DNA of 61,796 bases from Tuberibacillus calidus DSM 17572 (GCF_000430685.1 NZ_AUMM01000024.1:1-61796), one strand, 5' to 3'. Positions 46,265 to 56,135 are shown, numbered from the stretch's first letter. The notes: generated from the sequence alone by a model not told the origin. Numbers and translations are program-made.

Positions 46265-46405
46265 TTAAACCGTCGGCTGTTCTTCAGCGGCGTATTCTTC
46301 CGCCGAAGACGCCTCCGCCTCAAATTCCCTTTCCATCTCTTTCATGAGCAAATAGGTGTCAATACTTCCGGTCTTACAAAAGACTTTCCAAACAAAGTCT
46401 ATCAT
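46265..46405 (-). CDS. yqzL: YqzL family small protein
   Basis: 46 residues, MIDFVWKVFCKTGSIDTYLL then an acidic tail, the YqzL pattern (FTW-VF--TG--DTYLL). GGTGG lies 8 bases before the ATG. Its position between era and recO matches B. subtilis. Function unknown. It would be missed by length filters. Confidence 0.9.
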   Translation of the reverse strand: MIDFVWKVFCKTGSIDTYLLMKEMEREFEAEASSAEEYAAEEQPTV

Positions 46406-46418
46406 GTTTAAAACCACC

Positions 46419-46476
46419 TTTCATGTTTTAACACCTTGTTTTTTTAGTTTCTCACGAATCGGTGCAAAACATGAAA
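46419..46476 (-). promoter_or_regulatory. Inverted repeat in the yqzL leader
   Basis: A perfect 11-base pair of arms, TTTCATGTTTT and AAAACATGAAA, with nearby CACC/GGTG, encloses 36 bases. On the minus strand its 3' arm ends in the first bases of the yqzL ribosome site. Confidence 0.5.
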
Positions 46477-46577
46477 TGGAAAAAATGACAATAATGGTGA
46501 CAAATTCGGTTATATTGCCGGGACTTCCCGGCTCGCTCGCCCCAACTCACCAATTTTTTCCTACAGCTCATTTGCCA

Positions 46578-47477
46578 TCAGTAGTCGTCTTCATTAAATC
46601 CGAAATCATGGAGCAACTGCGTTTTATCGCGCCAATTTTTTTGGACTTTTACCCATAATTCCAGATAAACCTTTGAACCGAGAAGTGCCTCAATATCTCG
46701 GCGTGCTCGCGTGCCAATTTCTTTTAACATGCGGCCGTTTTTTCCGATAATGATTCCTTTTTGCGAATCCCTTTCCACAATTATCGCGGCTAACACATCA
46801 ATCATGGATCCGTTTTTCCGCGTTTCAATGTTTTCAATCATGACGGCAATCGAATGCGGCACTTCTTCTTCCGTTAAGTGAAGAATTTTTTCCCGAATGA
46901 TTTCGGATATGATAAACCGCTCCGGATGGTTAGTCACTTGGTCATCGGGGTAATATTTCGGCCCCTCTTCAAGGACATTGATGATTTCCGCCATCATCGT
47001 TTGCGTATTTTGCCCGTTCTTTGCCGAAATCGGTATGACTTCTTGGAAAGGAAACGCTTGACGATATTCATCAATGAGCGGCAAAAGATCATCAGGATGA
47101 ACCTTGTCAATTTTATTCACAATCAAAAAAACGGGGGAATGACATTTTTTCAATTGCTCGATGATAAATTCATCGCCGCGTCCCTTACCGCTTTCCGCAT
47201 CAACCATGAAAAGGACGAGATCCACTTCATTTAACGTGTTGATGGCGATTTTGGTCATGTATTCCCCAAGTTTATGTTTTGGTTTATGTATACCAGGCGT
47301 GTCGATAAAAATGACTTGAGCCTCATCTGTTGTATAAACACCTTGTATTTTATTCCGAGTTGTTTGCGGTTTATTACTCATGATCGCAATTTTTTGGCCG
47401 ATGATATGATTCAACAATGTGGATTTTCCAACATTCGGCCTGCCGATGAGTGCGACAAAACCTGATTTAAAATCCAT
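46578..47477 (-). CDS. era: GTPase Era
   Basis: Ribosome-assembly GTPase that binds 16S rRNA. The protein has 299 residues: G1 [10 protein letters not shown]2 TTRNKIQG, G3 [11 protein letters not shown]4 NKID, and the C-terminal KH domain with [19 protein letters not shown]. It acts at the membrane-near 30S maturation step. Confidence 0.97.
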   Translation of the reverse strand: MDFKSGFVALIGRPNVGKSTLLNHIIGQKIAIMSNKPQTTRNKIQGVYTTDEAQVIFIDTPGIHKPKHKLGEYMTKIAINTLNEVDLVLFMVDAESGKGRGDEFIIEQLKKCHSPVFLIVNKIDKVHPDDLLPLIDEYRQAFPFQEVIPISAKNGQNTQTMMAEIINVLEEGPKYYPDDQVTNHPERFIISEIIREKILHLTEEEVPHSIAVMIENIETRKNGSMIDVLAAIIVERDSQKGIIIGKNGRMLKEIGTRARRDIEALLGSKVYLELWVKVQKNWRDKTQLLHDFGFNEDDY

Positions 47478-47563
47478 ATTTCGTCAAATCCTTTGTCAGT
47501 AATGTTCCCAAGTGCAACGCCACAACCAAACTTTTTTTACTCATAAAGAACACCAACCTTATT

Positions 47564-47920
47564 TTAAAAAAGATATCTACTAAAAATGATCACTCCGATG
47601 ATGGCGCTCGCCACCGCCACGACAAGAACGGCACCTGCCGCGACATCTTTTGCTTGCTTCGCTATTGGATGGTCGTTTTGGGTGTATAGATCTACCGTTC
47701 GTTCCACAGCCGTATTCATCAACTCAAAAGCAAAGACTAAAAAAATGAGCAATAATAGTATAACCCAATCCGAGCGGCTGACATGGAACCATGCCGCAAA
47801 AAGAATGACCAAAATGGCGCAAACACCATGGATTTTCATGTTTTTTTCACTGCGGAAAGCATGTATAAGACCCGCCCAAGCCGCCCGAACACTCGTTAAA
47901 AACCGCTTTTTCTTTGCCAC
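47564..47920 (-). CDS. dgkA: Undecaprenol/diacylglycerol kinase
   Basis: Integral membrane kinase of 118 residues with three helices (about 35-52, 55-72, 95-115). FELMNTAVERTVDLYT is the family signature. In Gram-positives it recycles undecaprenol to the phosphate carrier for wall synthesis. It lies two bases behind ybeY. Confidence 0.93.
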   Translation of the reverse strand: MAKKKRFLTSVRAAWAGLIHAFRSEKNMKIHGVCAILVILFAAWFHVSRSDWVILLLLIFLVFAFELMNTAVERTVDLYTQNDHPIAKQAKDVAAGAVLVVAVASAIIGVIIFSRYLF

Positions 47921-47922
47921 AT

Positions 47923-48393
47923 TTATGACCTCGTTAAGCCGAACTTATTTAAAATGTCTTCTTGGAGCGCAAACATTTCTTGTTCGTCTGCTTTCTCCAT
48001 ATGGTCATACCCTAATAAATGTAAAAAACCATGAACGACGAGAAATCCGATTTCCCGTTCAAAGGAATGACCGTATTCTTCTGCTTGAGAGACGGCTTTC
48101 GGAACGGAGACGATGATATCCCCTAAAACCCTCGGGACATCTTCGCCGATAATCGGAACTTCCTCTTCGGTTATTTCTTCAAGGGCAAATGAAATGACGT
48201 CGGTCGGATAATCTTTCCCGCGATATTCCAAATTGATTTTATGTATGGTCGGGTTATCCACGAAAGTTAAAGACAGTTCAGCGTTACCGACTTTCATTTG
48301 ATCCGCGGCAAACTGCAACAAATCCTTAACTTGTTGCAGTTGTTTTTCGTTTAAATAATCATGGTCATCTTGGACCGCAATATGAAGTGCCAT
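47923..48393 (-). CDS. ybeY: Endoribonuclease YbeY
   Basis: Zinc-dependent rRNA maturation nuclease of 156 residues. [11 protein letters not shown] holds the three zinc histidines near 120-130, and YPTDVISF near 62 is typical. It follows pgpH. Confidence 0.95.
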   Translation of the reverse strand: MALHIAVQDDHDYLNEKQLQQVKDLLQFAADQMKVGNAELSLTFVDNPTIHKINLEYRGKDYPTDVISFALEEITEEEVPIIGEDVPRVLGDIIVSVPKAVSQAEEYGHSFEREIGFLVVHGFLHLLGYDHMEKADEQEMFALQEDILNKFGLTRS

Positions 48394-48510
48394 TTACTAC
48401 CCTCCGCTTTCTGTCAATAAGAAGGCATAGATCTGTTGTTTTGAGCAAAGACAAACCTAAACGCCCTTTATGATACCTGTTTAATGCGTCATTTTCTTAC
48501 CGTTAAGAAA

Positions 48511-48554
48511 AAGGCTGGCTGAAGTCCGCGTTATCAAAATACGTGGATTCAGCC
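48511..48554 (-). terminator. Terminator at the end of pgpH
   Basis: GGCTGAATCCACG and CGCGGACTTCAGCC arms with CTTTTTC on the minus strand. The pgpH stop codon TGA lies inside the 5' arm. Confidence 0.8.
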
Positions 48555-50729
48555 GCTCTTTATTTTTCTGGCCGGCAAATCTTCCGGATATTCAATGCGA
48601 GAATGAAAAACGCCTTGAAGCGTTTCAATTAATGAGGCGCGGACGGTATATAATTCTTTCATTGTCAAGTCGCATTCGTCAAACTGCCCATCTTCCAACC
48701 GATCGTTGAAAATCGATTGCACGAGCGCTTCGATTTTTTCTGGTGTCGGATGTTTCATGGATCGAACAGCGGCTTCGACACTGTCTGCCAGCTCAACAAC
48801 CGCGGCCTCTTTCGTCTGCGCTTTCGGACCGGGATAGCGAAAATCGCTTTCCAGAACCTCTCCGCCTTCTTCCTTTGCCTTGTGGTAAAAATATTTGATC
48901 AGAGTTGTGCCATGATGTTGCTCTGCGATATCAATGATTTCCTTCGGGATTTTTGCTTCCTTCAGCATCTTTGCCCCGTCATATGGATGGGCCATGATGA
49001 TGGTTTTGCTTAAATGCGGCGAGATTTTATCATGAGGGTTTTCCCCGTTCATTTGATTTTCCACGAAAAAGCGCGAGCGCTTGGTTTTCCCTACATCATG
49101 ATAATAGGCGGCGACGCGGGCAAGCAAGCCGTTCGCACCGATGGCTTCGCAGGCGCGTTCGGCAAGATTGGCAACCATGATGCTGTGATGATACGTGCCC
49201 GGGGCTTCGATGAGGATTTTCCTCAAAAGCGGATGGTTTGGGTTGGCCAATTCGATGAGTTTCATGGGTGACAGAATGTTAAAGACCGCCTCAAAGAACG
49301 GCATTAATCCAATGGTTAAAACGGTCGCCAAAAAGGCGGACAGAAATGCCAAGCCGATTTCCATCCCCAATTCCAAAATATGAATGGAACCACCTTTAAT
49401 AAAATGAAGCGAACAAGCCGCGAGAACATTGACCGTTGCAATCATTAAACCAGCTGGTAAATACCGCAAACGCCCCCGACTTTCCCGCCATACCAAGGCA
49501 CCGGCCATGGCGGAGCATAACACATAAATAGCCATTGTCGCATTGAAAGCCCCGCTGTTTCCGCCAAAGATATAACCGCTCGAAACAGCTGCCACAATAC
49601 TGTAAACCACAGCCAAGCGCTTACTTAATAAAATGGTCATCAGTAACGGGCCACAGGCGACAGGCACTACGAATTCAATATGATTCACATGGACGTTTTT
49701 TAAAAGGTTGGCGAGTTCCAAGAGAACAACAATTAACACATGTATGCATAAAAACATCAGCAAGTTGCTTGTATCTGGTTCGCCTTGCTTTTGTTTTAAC
49801 TGTTTTAACTCTAAAACCAGTAACATGGTACAAAAAGCAACAAGAATGGCGAGGCTGATGAAAGGCAAGATTTTATAATGATTGTCCAACAAACCGACAA
49901 CCTTGAGTTTATGAAGGACATCCCGCGTGATGAGATCCCCTTTTTTGACGATGACTTCCCCTTGGTGAATGACAACCGGTTCAATGGCCTTTACAGCATC
50001 TTCCTTGTTCTTTTTCGTCGCCTGTGCATCAAAGACATAGTTCGGAACAATCGCATAGCGCAAAATATCAGAAAGAGCTGCCGTTAAATCGTCATTGACG
50101 ACCGATTTCGGGATCGACCGTATCGCTTTATTTTGCGCATCTTCTAGATCCGCCCATTTGATTTTATCCATCATCGTATCATAAATGGTGGAATTGGCAA
50201 TTTCTTGGGCAAGAGCAAAATCGCGGTCAGAAACCGAAAGCAACGTCCGCAATGTGTCGTCCGACAGTTTTCCGCCTGTCGTATTTTTCAGTTTCTCCCG
50301 CGCGTCTTTTACGGCGTCTTCCAATTTCGCTGCTTGTTGCGCTTTAAGTTGATTGCCCTCAGCGTGAGCGTCGTTTGCTGCATCATTTGCCGTTTGCTTT
50401 TTCTCCCGCAAGTCCGCTAATACATTAAAAATATCACCGGTTTTTTCCACTTGGAGCATGGCGGTATCTTTGTTAAAGACATAAGTGGTTGGAGTATTGG
50501 CCGATGCCTGTCTGCGCAAATTGTTTGTCGTTTCCTGATCAACAATTTCTACAGGGGATTGAATGTCATAACGAGCAATGTCGTGAAGTTTGACATGGAC
50601 GGTATCAGGCAGCGCGGCATTTATCATGGCCAAGTATAAAATCACACCAATCAAAACATAAATCACATAAGTTAACCACGCGCGCTTGACCACCCGCTGC
50701 CAAATCGCTTTCCATTCCCACGGCATCAT
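48549..50729 (-). CDS. pgpH: 7TM-HD cyclic-di-AMP phosphodiesterase PgpH
   Basis: Membrane phosphodiesterase of 726 residues that degrades c-di-AMP. An N-terminal helix, a long extracellular domain (about 40-295), seven helices (about 300-470) and a cytosolic HD domain with YHHSIMVANLAER, AAYYHDVGK and EQHHGT. ATG 50729 follows AGGGGGG. The longer frame overlaps phoH. Confidence 0.93.
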   Translation of the reverse strand: MMPWEWKAIWQRVVKRAWLTYVIYVLIGVILYLAMINAALPDTVHVKLHDIARYDIQSPVEIVDQETTNNLRRQASANTPTTYVFNKDTAMLQVEKTGDIFNVLADLREKKQTANDAANDAHAEGNQLKAQQAAKLEDAVKDAREKLKNTTGGKLSDDTLRTLLSVSDRDFALAQEIANSTIYDTMMDKIKWADLEDAQNKAIRSIPKSVVNDDLTAALSDILRYAIVPNYVFDAQATKKNKEDAVKAIEPVVIHQGEVIVKKGDLITRDVLHKLKVVGLLDNHYKILPFISLAILVAFCTMLLVLELKQLKQKQGEPDTSNLLMFLCIHVLIVVLLELANLLKNVHVNHIEFVVPVACGPLLMTILLSKRLAVVYSIVAAVSSGYIFGGNSGAFNATMAIYVLCSAMAGALVWRESRGRLRYLPAGLMIATVNVLAACSLHFIKGGSIHILELGMEIGLAFLSAFLATVLTIGLMPFFEAVFNILSPMKLIELANPNHPLLRKILIEAPGTYHHSIMVANLAERACEAIGANGLLARVAAYYHDVGKTKRSRFFVENQMNGENPHDKISPHLSKTIIMAHPYDGAKMLKEAKIPKEIIDIAEQHHGTTLIKYFYHKAKEEGGEVLESDFRYPGPKAQTKEAAVVELADSVEAAVRSMKHPTPEKIEALVQSIFNDRLEDGQFDECDLTMKELYTVRASLIETLQGVFHSRIEYPEDLPARKIKSG

Positions 50730-50757
50730 CCTTAACCCCCCTTCAAACAGAGCGATG

Positions 50758-51717
50758 CTATTTTGCCTCATACGCTTGGATGATTTTTTGTACAAGCGGA
50801 TGACGGACGACATCGAGGCGTTTTAGCTCGATAAAGGCAATCCCTTTGATATCTTTTAACGTTTCACACGCCTCTGCGAGCCCTGAAGTCTTGCCTTTGG
50901 GTAAATCCACTTGTGTGATGTCGCCGGTAATGATCATTTTTGAACCAAAACCGAGCCGGGTTAAAAACATCTTCATTTGCTCTGGCGTTGTGTTTTGCGC
51001 TTCATCTAAAATGACATAGGCATCTTCTAACGTTCGCCCGCGCATATACGCAAGAGGGGCGACTTCAATGGTCCCGCGTTCTAAAAGCCGGGCGGTATGT
51101 TCAGTACCGAGTATATCATGGAGCGCGTCATACAAAGGCCGTAAATACGGGTCGACTTTTTCTTTCAAATCACCCGGCAAGTAACCTAGTGATTCCCCCG
51201 CTTCAACAGCTGGTCGAGTGAGAACGATGCGTTTGATCCACCCTTTTTTTAAAGCAGTCACCGCCATCACGACGGCCAAATAAGTTTTTCCTGTACCAGC
51301 AGGCCCAATCGCAAACACCAAATCGTGTTTCCGCATTGCTTGGACATATCGGCGTTGGCCAAGCGTTTTCACGCGAATTGGTTTTCCTTTAGAGTTAATC
51401 GTAATTTCTTCATCATATAAGTCCACAAGTGCGTCAATCATACCTTCTTCAGCCAATTGGACGGCGTAGACGACATCTCTTTCCGATATGGCGATCCCTC
51501 GCTTAACCAATTTTATTAAGCCTTTTAAGACATCCTCAACGGTTTGCACTTTGTTTGGGTCACCGGAAACGGATACTTGACCGCCTCGGGTGACAAGGGA
51601 TACGTCTAATTTTTCTTCGATGATTTTTAAAAAGCTATCACTCGGGCCAAAGAGCGTGATCGCATCCCCGGCATGCTCAAGATGTAAGTGTATCGTATGC
51701 AAAAGGTTTTCGGACAA
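50758..51717 (-). CDS. phoH: PhoH-like ATPase
   Basis: 319 residues. N-terminal KH-like part (about 20-90) and a helicase-type ATPase core with GPAGTGKTYLAV near residue 139 and ILDEAQNTTPEQM near 230. Linked to RNA metabolism; precise role unsettled. It lies between yqfD and pgpH, as in B. subtilis. Confidence 0.94.
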   Translation of the reverse strand: MSENLLHTIHLHLEHAGDAITLFGPSDSFLKIIEEKLDVSLVTRGGQVSVSGDPNKVQTVEDVLKGLIKLVKRGIAISERDVVYAVQLAEEGMIDALVDLYDEEITINSKGKPIRVKTLGQRRYVQAMRKHDLVFAIGPAGTGKTYLAVVMAVTALKKGWIKRIVLTRPAVEAGESLGYLPGDLKEKVDPYLRPLYDALHDILGTEHTARLLERGTIEVAPLAYMRGRTLEDAYVILDEAQNTTPEQMKMFLTRLGFGSKMIITGDITQVDLPKGKTSGLAEACETLKDIKGIAFIELKRLDVVRHPLVQKIIQAYEAK

Positions 51718-51847
51718 TATTGCTCAGTCTCCTTAACTCCATCGTAGTCCTTTTCTTTTTCTTAGTCTACCATAGGAATAACACAAAATTCCATTAAATA
51801 TCGAAAAACTCACCGCTATTTCCAAACGGTGAGCGGACTGAGCGCTT

Positions 51848-53092
51848 TTAAGAAGCTGGTGCTTTTTTCTCTTTTTCTTTGCGAATGTGTTTTATTCGTT
51901 CACTAGGGATGATCACCCGTGGTTTTGTAATGTCTTCTTCGACGGTCATGAGCAAGTTTAAATGCAGTTCCCCGTTTTCTACAAACCTTTTTCGTATATC
52001 GATCGCCAACACTCTGGCATCCTCCGATAATTTTTGCAGCAACTGATTAGCGGCGGTTTCTTTCCCAATAGCCAGCGCTTCATCCATAGTCAACTGTCGG
52101 TGAGTGGTATCGGTTTTCCGATACGTTATTCTTTCATAAGAAACAGGCAAGTCCCAAAAAAGAAAATGAAAAGGCTTGATTTCTCTATCGACGTGGGCTT
52201 CCTTGTAAGGATGACTTTTAAAGCCCCAAATGGGTAGCGACCAGCCAAACACTTTCAACTGATGTTTGCGGTAAATGTCGCCTGTCATCGTTGTGTAGGC
52301 CGTCTTTAAGGGCACGCTTACGTCCGAGCGATACCACGTTTCCCCCATCACTTTTCCTTTAGCAGCGACGAACTTCGGATTATCTTCATTCCCGATGCTT
52401 CCGGAAACGAGTAATTGCCCAGGTTCTACGACTTGATCCGGTTCAACAACAGCGACTCCCTTTTCAACAAAGATCCGACGAATTTTCGCTTCTTTTGTGG
52501 CAATCAAATCCCGCGGTCCGGTTTCTTTTTCCCTTGGCGGTAGCTCCTTTTGGACGATATCCACATGATAGGTTGTCCCGTCTTTGGAGACACCTATCCA
52601 TGTCGCTTTTTTAATTTGCCCTAATAATTCATCCTCAATGGTTTCAAGCGAGGGAAGGAAAAAAGTCAGCGACCCGACATGAACATTCATTTTTTTCAAG
52701 GCGCTGCGGATTTGTTTTTCCACTACGGGGTCAGCCCCGCTCACATCAATCCGCCAGACCATATTTGATAAAATAAAAATCAGTGCGAAGGCAAACAAGA
52801 TGCCGATTAAAATACCCGTTCTGGACAAAAGACGGCGGATGAGAAATGGCAAGCCGCTCCGTCCTTCAAAATGAATGCGGCAGTCCGTGGCTTTTAAAAT
52901 CGGTTTGATTCTCCTGATATCTTTTAACATCAGCGAACAAACAATTTCTCGATCCCCAACCCGTTCGATATCCCAAATGGCTATGGATTCCTTTACGCAT
53001 CGGTTGATAAAGGCTTCGGGAATTCTTCCGCGAACGGTGACCCTGACATGGCCGAACAGCATTTCATTCCAGTTTTTTTTCACTTTGGTCAC
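51848..53092 (-). CDS. yqfD: Sporulation protein YqfD
   Basis: 414 residues with one central helix (about 88-108) and an extracytoplasmic domain. It belongs to the YqfD family, needed for engulfment-stage sporulation in B. subtilis under sigma-E. It lies two bases behind yqfC. Confidence 0.92.
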   Translation of the reverse strand: MTKVKKNWNEMLFGHVRVTVRGRIPEAFINRCVKESIAIWDIERVGDREIVCSLMLKDIRRIKPILKATDCRIHFEGRSGLPFLIRRLLSRTGILIGILFAFALIFILSNMVWRIDVSGADPVVEKQIRSALKKMNVHVGSLTFFLPSLETIEDELLGQIKKATWIGVSKDGTTYHVDIVQKELPPREKETGPRDLIATKEAKIRRIFVEKGVAVVEPDQVVEPGQLLVSGSIGNEDNPKFVAAKGKVMGETWYRSDVSVPLKTAYTTMTGDIYRKHQLKVFGWSLPIWGFKSHPYKEAHVDREIKPFHFLFWDLPVSYERITYRKTDTTHRQLTMDEALAIGKETAANQLLQKLSEDARVLAIDIRKRFVENGELHLNLLMTVEEDITKPRVIIPSERIKHIRKEKEKKAPAS

Positions 53093-53094
53093 TC

Positions 53095-53379
53095 CTAGCC
53101 ATCAATAAATTCGATACTTTTAATCGTCCCCTCCAACAAGATTTCTTCCGGTAAAATGGTTTTTAAGATAAAATTTTGCCCCTTTATCAGGAGTTGTCCC
53201 TGTTTCATGGACAGCCTTAATTCTTCTTTGGAGAAGGCTATAACCCCTTTATGGTTTTCTATGTATATATGCAGCCGCCCGATCATTGTGATCCGCGGCA
53301 AATCCATGATCACATCGGCCGGCATGTCGGTATGGTCAACGAACCACTGTTGGACTTTGTTTTGCCATTTCCGGGCCAC
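53095..53379 (-). CDS. yqfC: Sporulation protein YqfC
   Basis: 94 residues of YabP/YqfC family, with MDLPRITMIGRLHIYIENH and a mostly beta pattern. GTG 53379 lies 7 bases behind GAGGTG. Pair partner of yqfD, probably sigma-E dependent, although no clear sigma-E promoter was identified. Confidence 0.92.
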   Translation of the reverse strand: MARKWQNKVQQWFVDHTDMPADVIMDLPRITMIGRLHIYIENHKGVIAFSKEELRLSMKQGQLLIKGQNFILKTILPEEILLEGTIKSIEFIDG

Positions 53380-53492
53380 CCTTCACCACCTCTTTATCAT
53401 CTTTATGTTATAGAAAGCCTGGCTATCACCATTTATCTCGCCTTAAGCCTGCTAACCACCGAACCTATTTTGAATGCTTCGAGAAAAAAATT

Positions 53493-53526
53493 AGCTCCGC
53501 CAAACCTTTTAGGTGAAGGCAGAGCC
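53493..53526. repeat. Hairpin repeat, copy D
   Basis: AGCTCCGCC and GGCAGAGCC outer arms with inner ACCT/AGGT, followed by ATAGTTCC. The inner pair covaries with GCCT/AGGC in copy E. Confidence 0.8.
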
Positions 53527-53703
53527 ATAGTTCCTCTTTTACCGGCCGGATAATTGAACAGTCCGTGTGCGCCTTTTTCGTGCGTTCAGAGCTTTCATTC
53601 CGCTTATACCAGCTTGATCAAGGATATTCCTATATTGAATTTATTTTATAATACTTCGCTGAGTTTGCCATTCTCCGGTCGGGGATATGTACGATATCCA
53701 ACG

Positions 53704-53739
53704 TAAAAAAGGTCTATCCCTACAAGGAGATAGACCTTT
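53704..53739 (-). terminator. Terminator of the rpsU-yqeY unit
   Basis: AAAGGTCTATC and GATAGACCTTT arms with a T-run on the minus strand. Confidence 0.88.
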
Positions 53740-53750
53740 CGTTGGTTCAT

Positions 53751-54194
53751 TTATGATAAGCGTTGTTGAACGAGGCGATTGACTTTAGCCCCGTCTGCTT
53801 TACCTTTCACTTTCGGCATGATGCGCTGCATGACTTTACCCATGTCAGCTTTCGTTTTCGCGCCGCTTTCTGCGATCGCTTCATCGATAAGCTTCTCAAG
53901 TTCTTCATCCGAAAGCGGTTTGGGCATATAAGATTGGATGATGTCGATTTCGCCCTTAACTTGCTCTTCTAAATCTTCTCGACCGGCGTTTTTAAACTCT
54001 TGGAGGGAATCTTTCCTCTGCTTGAGTTCCCGGGATAACACGGTTAACGCTTCGTCTTCCGATAATTCTTTATTCAAATGAATGGCTTCATTTTGAAGGG
54101 ATGCCTTTAACATCCGGATCACCGATAGGCGCGTTTTATCCTTCTGTTTCATGGCTTCCTTCATGTCCCGGGTTAGTTGATCCAACAAACCCAT
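53751..54194 (-). CDS. yqeY: GatB/YqeY domain protein
   Basis: 147 residues, helical, related to the tail domain of GatB that contacts t[22 protein letters not shown] is conserved. It is coupled to rpsU, 14 bases behind it, as in B. subtilis. Role unsettled. Confidence 0.94.
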   Translation of the reverse strand: MGLLDQLTRDMKEAMKQKDKTRLSVIRMLKASLQNEAIHLNKELSEDEALTVLSRELKQRKDSLQEFKNAGREDLEEQVKGEIDIIQSYMPKPLSDEELEKLIDEAIAESGAKTKADMGKVMQRIMPKVKGKADGAKVNRLVQQRLS

Positions 54195-54208
54195 GAAGAC
54201 AACTCCTT

Positions 54209-54388
54209 CTAGTATCTGCGTTTTTTGCGCGCAGCCTCTGATTTATGTTTGCGACGGACACTCGGTTTTTCGTAGTGTCTGCGCTTTTTAATTTCCGCTA
54301 GCGTTCCGGATTTTGCGACTGAACGCTTAAAACGGCGCAGCGCGTCTTCAATCGATTCATTTTTACGAACCTTTGTTTCTACTGCCAT
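54209..54388 (-). CDS. rpsU: 30S ribosomal protein S21
   Basis: 59 residues, very basic, with [20 protein letters not shown] and the [20 protein letters not shown] end. ATG 54388 follows GGAGGGAGGG. The frame continues 17 codons upstream without support. Confidence 0.96.
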   Translation of the reverse strand: MAVETKVRKNESIEDALRRFKRSVAKSGTLAEIKKRRHYEKPSVRRKHKSEAARKKRRY

Positions 54389-54538
54389 ACCGTGTTTCCC
54401 TCCCTCCGAAAAGCGAACGCTTATGAAGGGCGTGGTCAAAAAAGGGACTCGCCCTGAGTCATTTTCGCCGTTACACTTTTACATGTATAAAAAATCCATG
54501 TCGTTTGTATTATATATGAATTAACGCCCGCGGTCAAC

Positions 54539-54955
54539 TTAAGATTCGCTAGCGTCCTTTAAGCGATGCGCTTCCAGCTTTTTGATGAAGTCATCATCCA
54601 AAGGGATGGCTTTGTTCTTTTCCCCGTTTAACCATACGACCACCGATTCCCCTCGAGCAATCAGCGTTTGACTTTCCTTATCGCGAATATCATGCACGAG
54701 TGTAAAACTTTTGCGCCCGATTTTAGCTACAGCCGTTTCCACCTGAATCACCTGATCGAAATAGGCTTGGGCAATAAAATCGCAGTGCAAGGATACGACC
54801 GCCATCGTCACATCTTTAGTTTCCAACGATAGCCCGATTTGTTTCGTAAAATCAACACGCGCTTCCTCCAAATAGATGAAATAACTGACGTTGTTGACGT
54901 GTCCTACTGCATCCGTTTCACAAAAGCGCACGCGAATGTCAGTTACCGTTGCCAT
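54539..54955 (-). CDS. Hotdog-fold acyl-CoA thioesterase
   Basis: 138 residues of the 4-hydroxybenzoyl-CoA thioesterase/YbgC type. DAVGHVNNVSYFIYLEEARVDF near 14-35 holds the catalytic Asp-like residue and helix. Substrate unknown. ATG 54955 lies 6 bases behind GGAGTGA. Divergent from yqeW. Confidence 0.88.
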   Translation of the reverse strand: MATVTDIRVRFCETDAVGHVNNVSYFIYLEEARVDFTKQIGLSLETKDVTMAVVSLHCDFIAQAYFDQVIQVETAVAKIGRKSFTLVHDIRDKESQTLIARGESVVVWLNGEKNKAIPLDDDFIKKLEAHRLKDASES

Positions 54956-55024
54956 TTTTTTCACTCCAGACGCTTGCAGTCATGTTTATAAGCCTTGTCC
55001 AATAGAATGATATGGGTGAGATAA

Positions 55025-55948
55025 ATGTTTACGCTTATAAGCACATTTATTATTTATATTACGATATTCTTTTTCGGAATGACAGTGATGCGCATCGGGA
55101 TGCTGAACGCGTCCGAGGACCGTTTAAAAATGTATTTATATCGGGTGACGGACAAGCCCATCAAAGGTCTTTTTTTCGGGATGATTCTGACGGCGGCAAT
55201 GCAAAGCAGCTCAGCCGTTACGGTTATCGCCATTGGTCTGGTATCTGCGAAATTGATCTCATTTCAGCAAACCATCGGCGTCATTCTCGGCTCGAATATC
55301 GGGACGACGGTGACCGGTGAAATCGCTACCATTGATCTAGGATCCCATTTTTGGGTTCTTCTCGTCCTTGGTGTCGTCCTCATGTTCCTGCCTTATCAAA
55401 AAGCGTTCGTGGCCGGGACATTCAGTTTTGGGCTCGGCTCGCTGTTCTGTGCAATGAACGGCTTTCAATCACTAGCCGGGCCCGTTGAAAACTTGGCATC
55501 GATGCGAACTATCCTTGATGCCGTCAATCATTCATTAGCTTTAGCCATTATTGTGGGCTGTGTTTTTACGGCGATCATCCAATCCAGTGCTGCCACCCAG
55601 CTCCTCGTCATGGGGCTTGCCACCGCGGATCTCTTAACGCTTCCTGCGAGCTTCGCCATCGTTCTCGGTGCGAATATCGGGACATGTATGACGGCGCTTC
55701 TTGCCGCCCTTCCGTCCGGTAAACCGGCACGCTACACGGCTTATACGCATACCTTATTCAATTTCCTCGGCGTTTTATTGTTTTACCCCATTCTCCCAAT
55801 TTTTGCGGATGGAGTGGCGAAAGTGTCGCGAGCGCCGGATCAAGCGATTGCCCATATGTCCGTCCTATTCAACGTCATCACGGCTTTTCTTGCCCTTCCT
55901 TTCGCCAATAGTTATGGCAGATGGGTGGACAAGATCTTAAATCGCTGA
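55025..55948 (+). CDS. yqeW: Na/Pi cotransporter family protein YqeW
   Basis: 307 residues, eight to nine helices. The two inverted repeats each carry the QSSSA / QSSAA motif (near 60 and 188) and GSNIGTT / GANIGTC, typical of Na/Pi cotransporters. It probably moves phosphate with sodium. B. subtilis yqeW lies at the same place. Confidence 0.92.
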   Translation: MFTLISTFIIYITIFFFGMTVMRIGMLNASEDRLKMYLYRVTDKPIKGLFFGMILTAAMQSSSAVTVIAIGLVSAKLISFQQTIGVILGSNIGTTVTGEIATIDLGSHFWVLLVLGVVLMFLPYQKAFVAGTFSFGLGSLFCAMNGFQSLAGPVENLASMRTILDAVNHSLALAIIVGCVFTAIIQSSAATQLLVMGLATADLLTLPASFAIVLGANIGTCMTALLAALPSGKPARYTAYTHTLFNFLGVLLFYPILPIFADGVAKVSRAPDQAIAHMSVLFNVITAFLALPFANSYGRWVDKILNR

Positions 55949-55962
55949 GAATATAAAGAAAA

Positions 55963-56004
55963 CTCCACCTAGCCATTAAGGTGAAGATGGGGACTTTGTT
56001 CCCC
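55963..56004. repeat. Hairpin repeat, degenerate copy F
   Basis: CTCCACCTAGCC, ATTAAGGTGAAG and GGGAC in the same order as copy D. The CACCT/AGGTG stem is kept but the outer stem is lost. It lies directly behind yqeW and 50 bases before copy E. Confidence 0.55.
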
Positions 56005-56053
56005 TTATGCTAGCCCGAAAAAAGTTTATGCTTTCTGACCTATAAAAAAACTC

Positions 56054-56087
56054 GGCTCTGCCAAGCCTATTAGGCAAAGGCAGAGCT
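56054..56087. repeat. Hairpin repeat, copy E
   Basis: GGCTCTGCC and GGCAGAGCT outer arms, inner GCCT/AGGC, followed by ATAGTTGATC. The best-formed copy of the family. Confidence 0.85.
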
Positions 56088-56135
56088 ATAGTTGATCGGA
56101 CATTTACCCTCCGCACATAACGGACTTCATTACCC

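Larger units (their letters stand above)
53380..53750. other. 371-base gene-free stretch between yqfC and yqeY
   Basis: Holds the yqfC upstream region, hairpin repeat copy D and the yqeY terminator. B. subtilis has nfeD-type yqeZ, floA and yqfB here; no remnants of them are visible. Confidence 0.7.
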
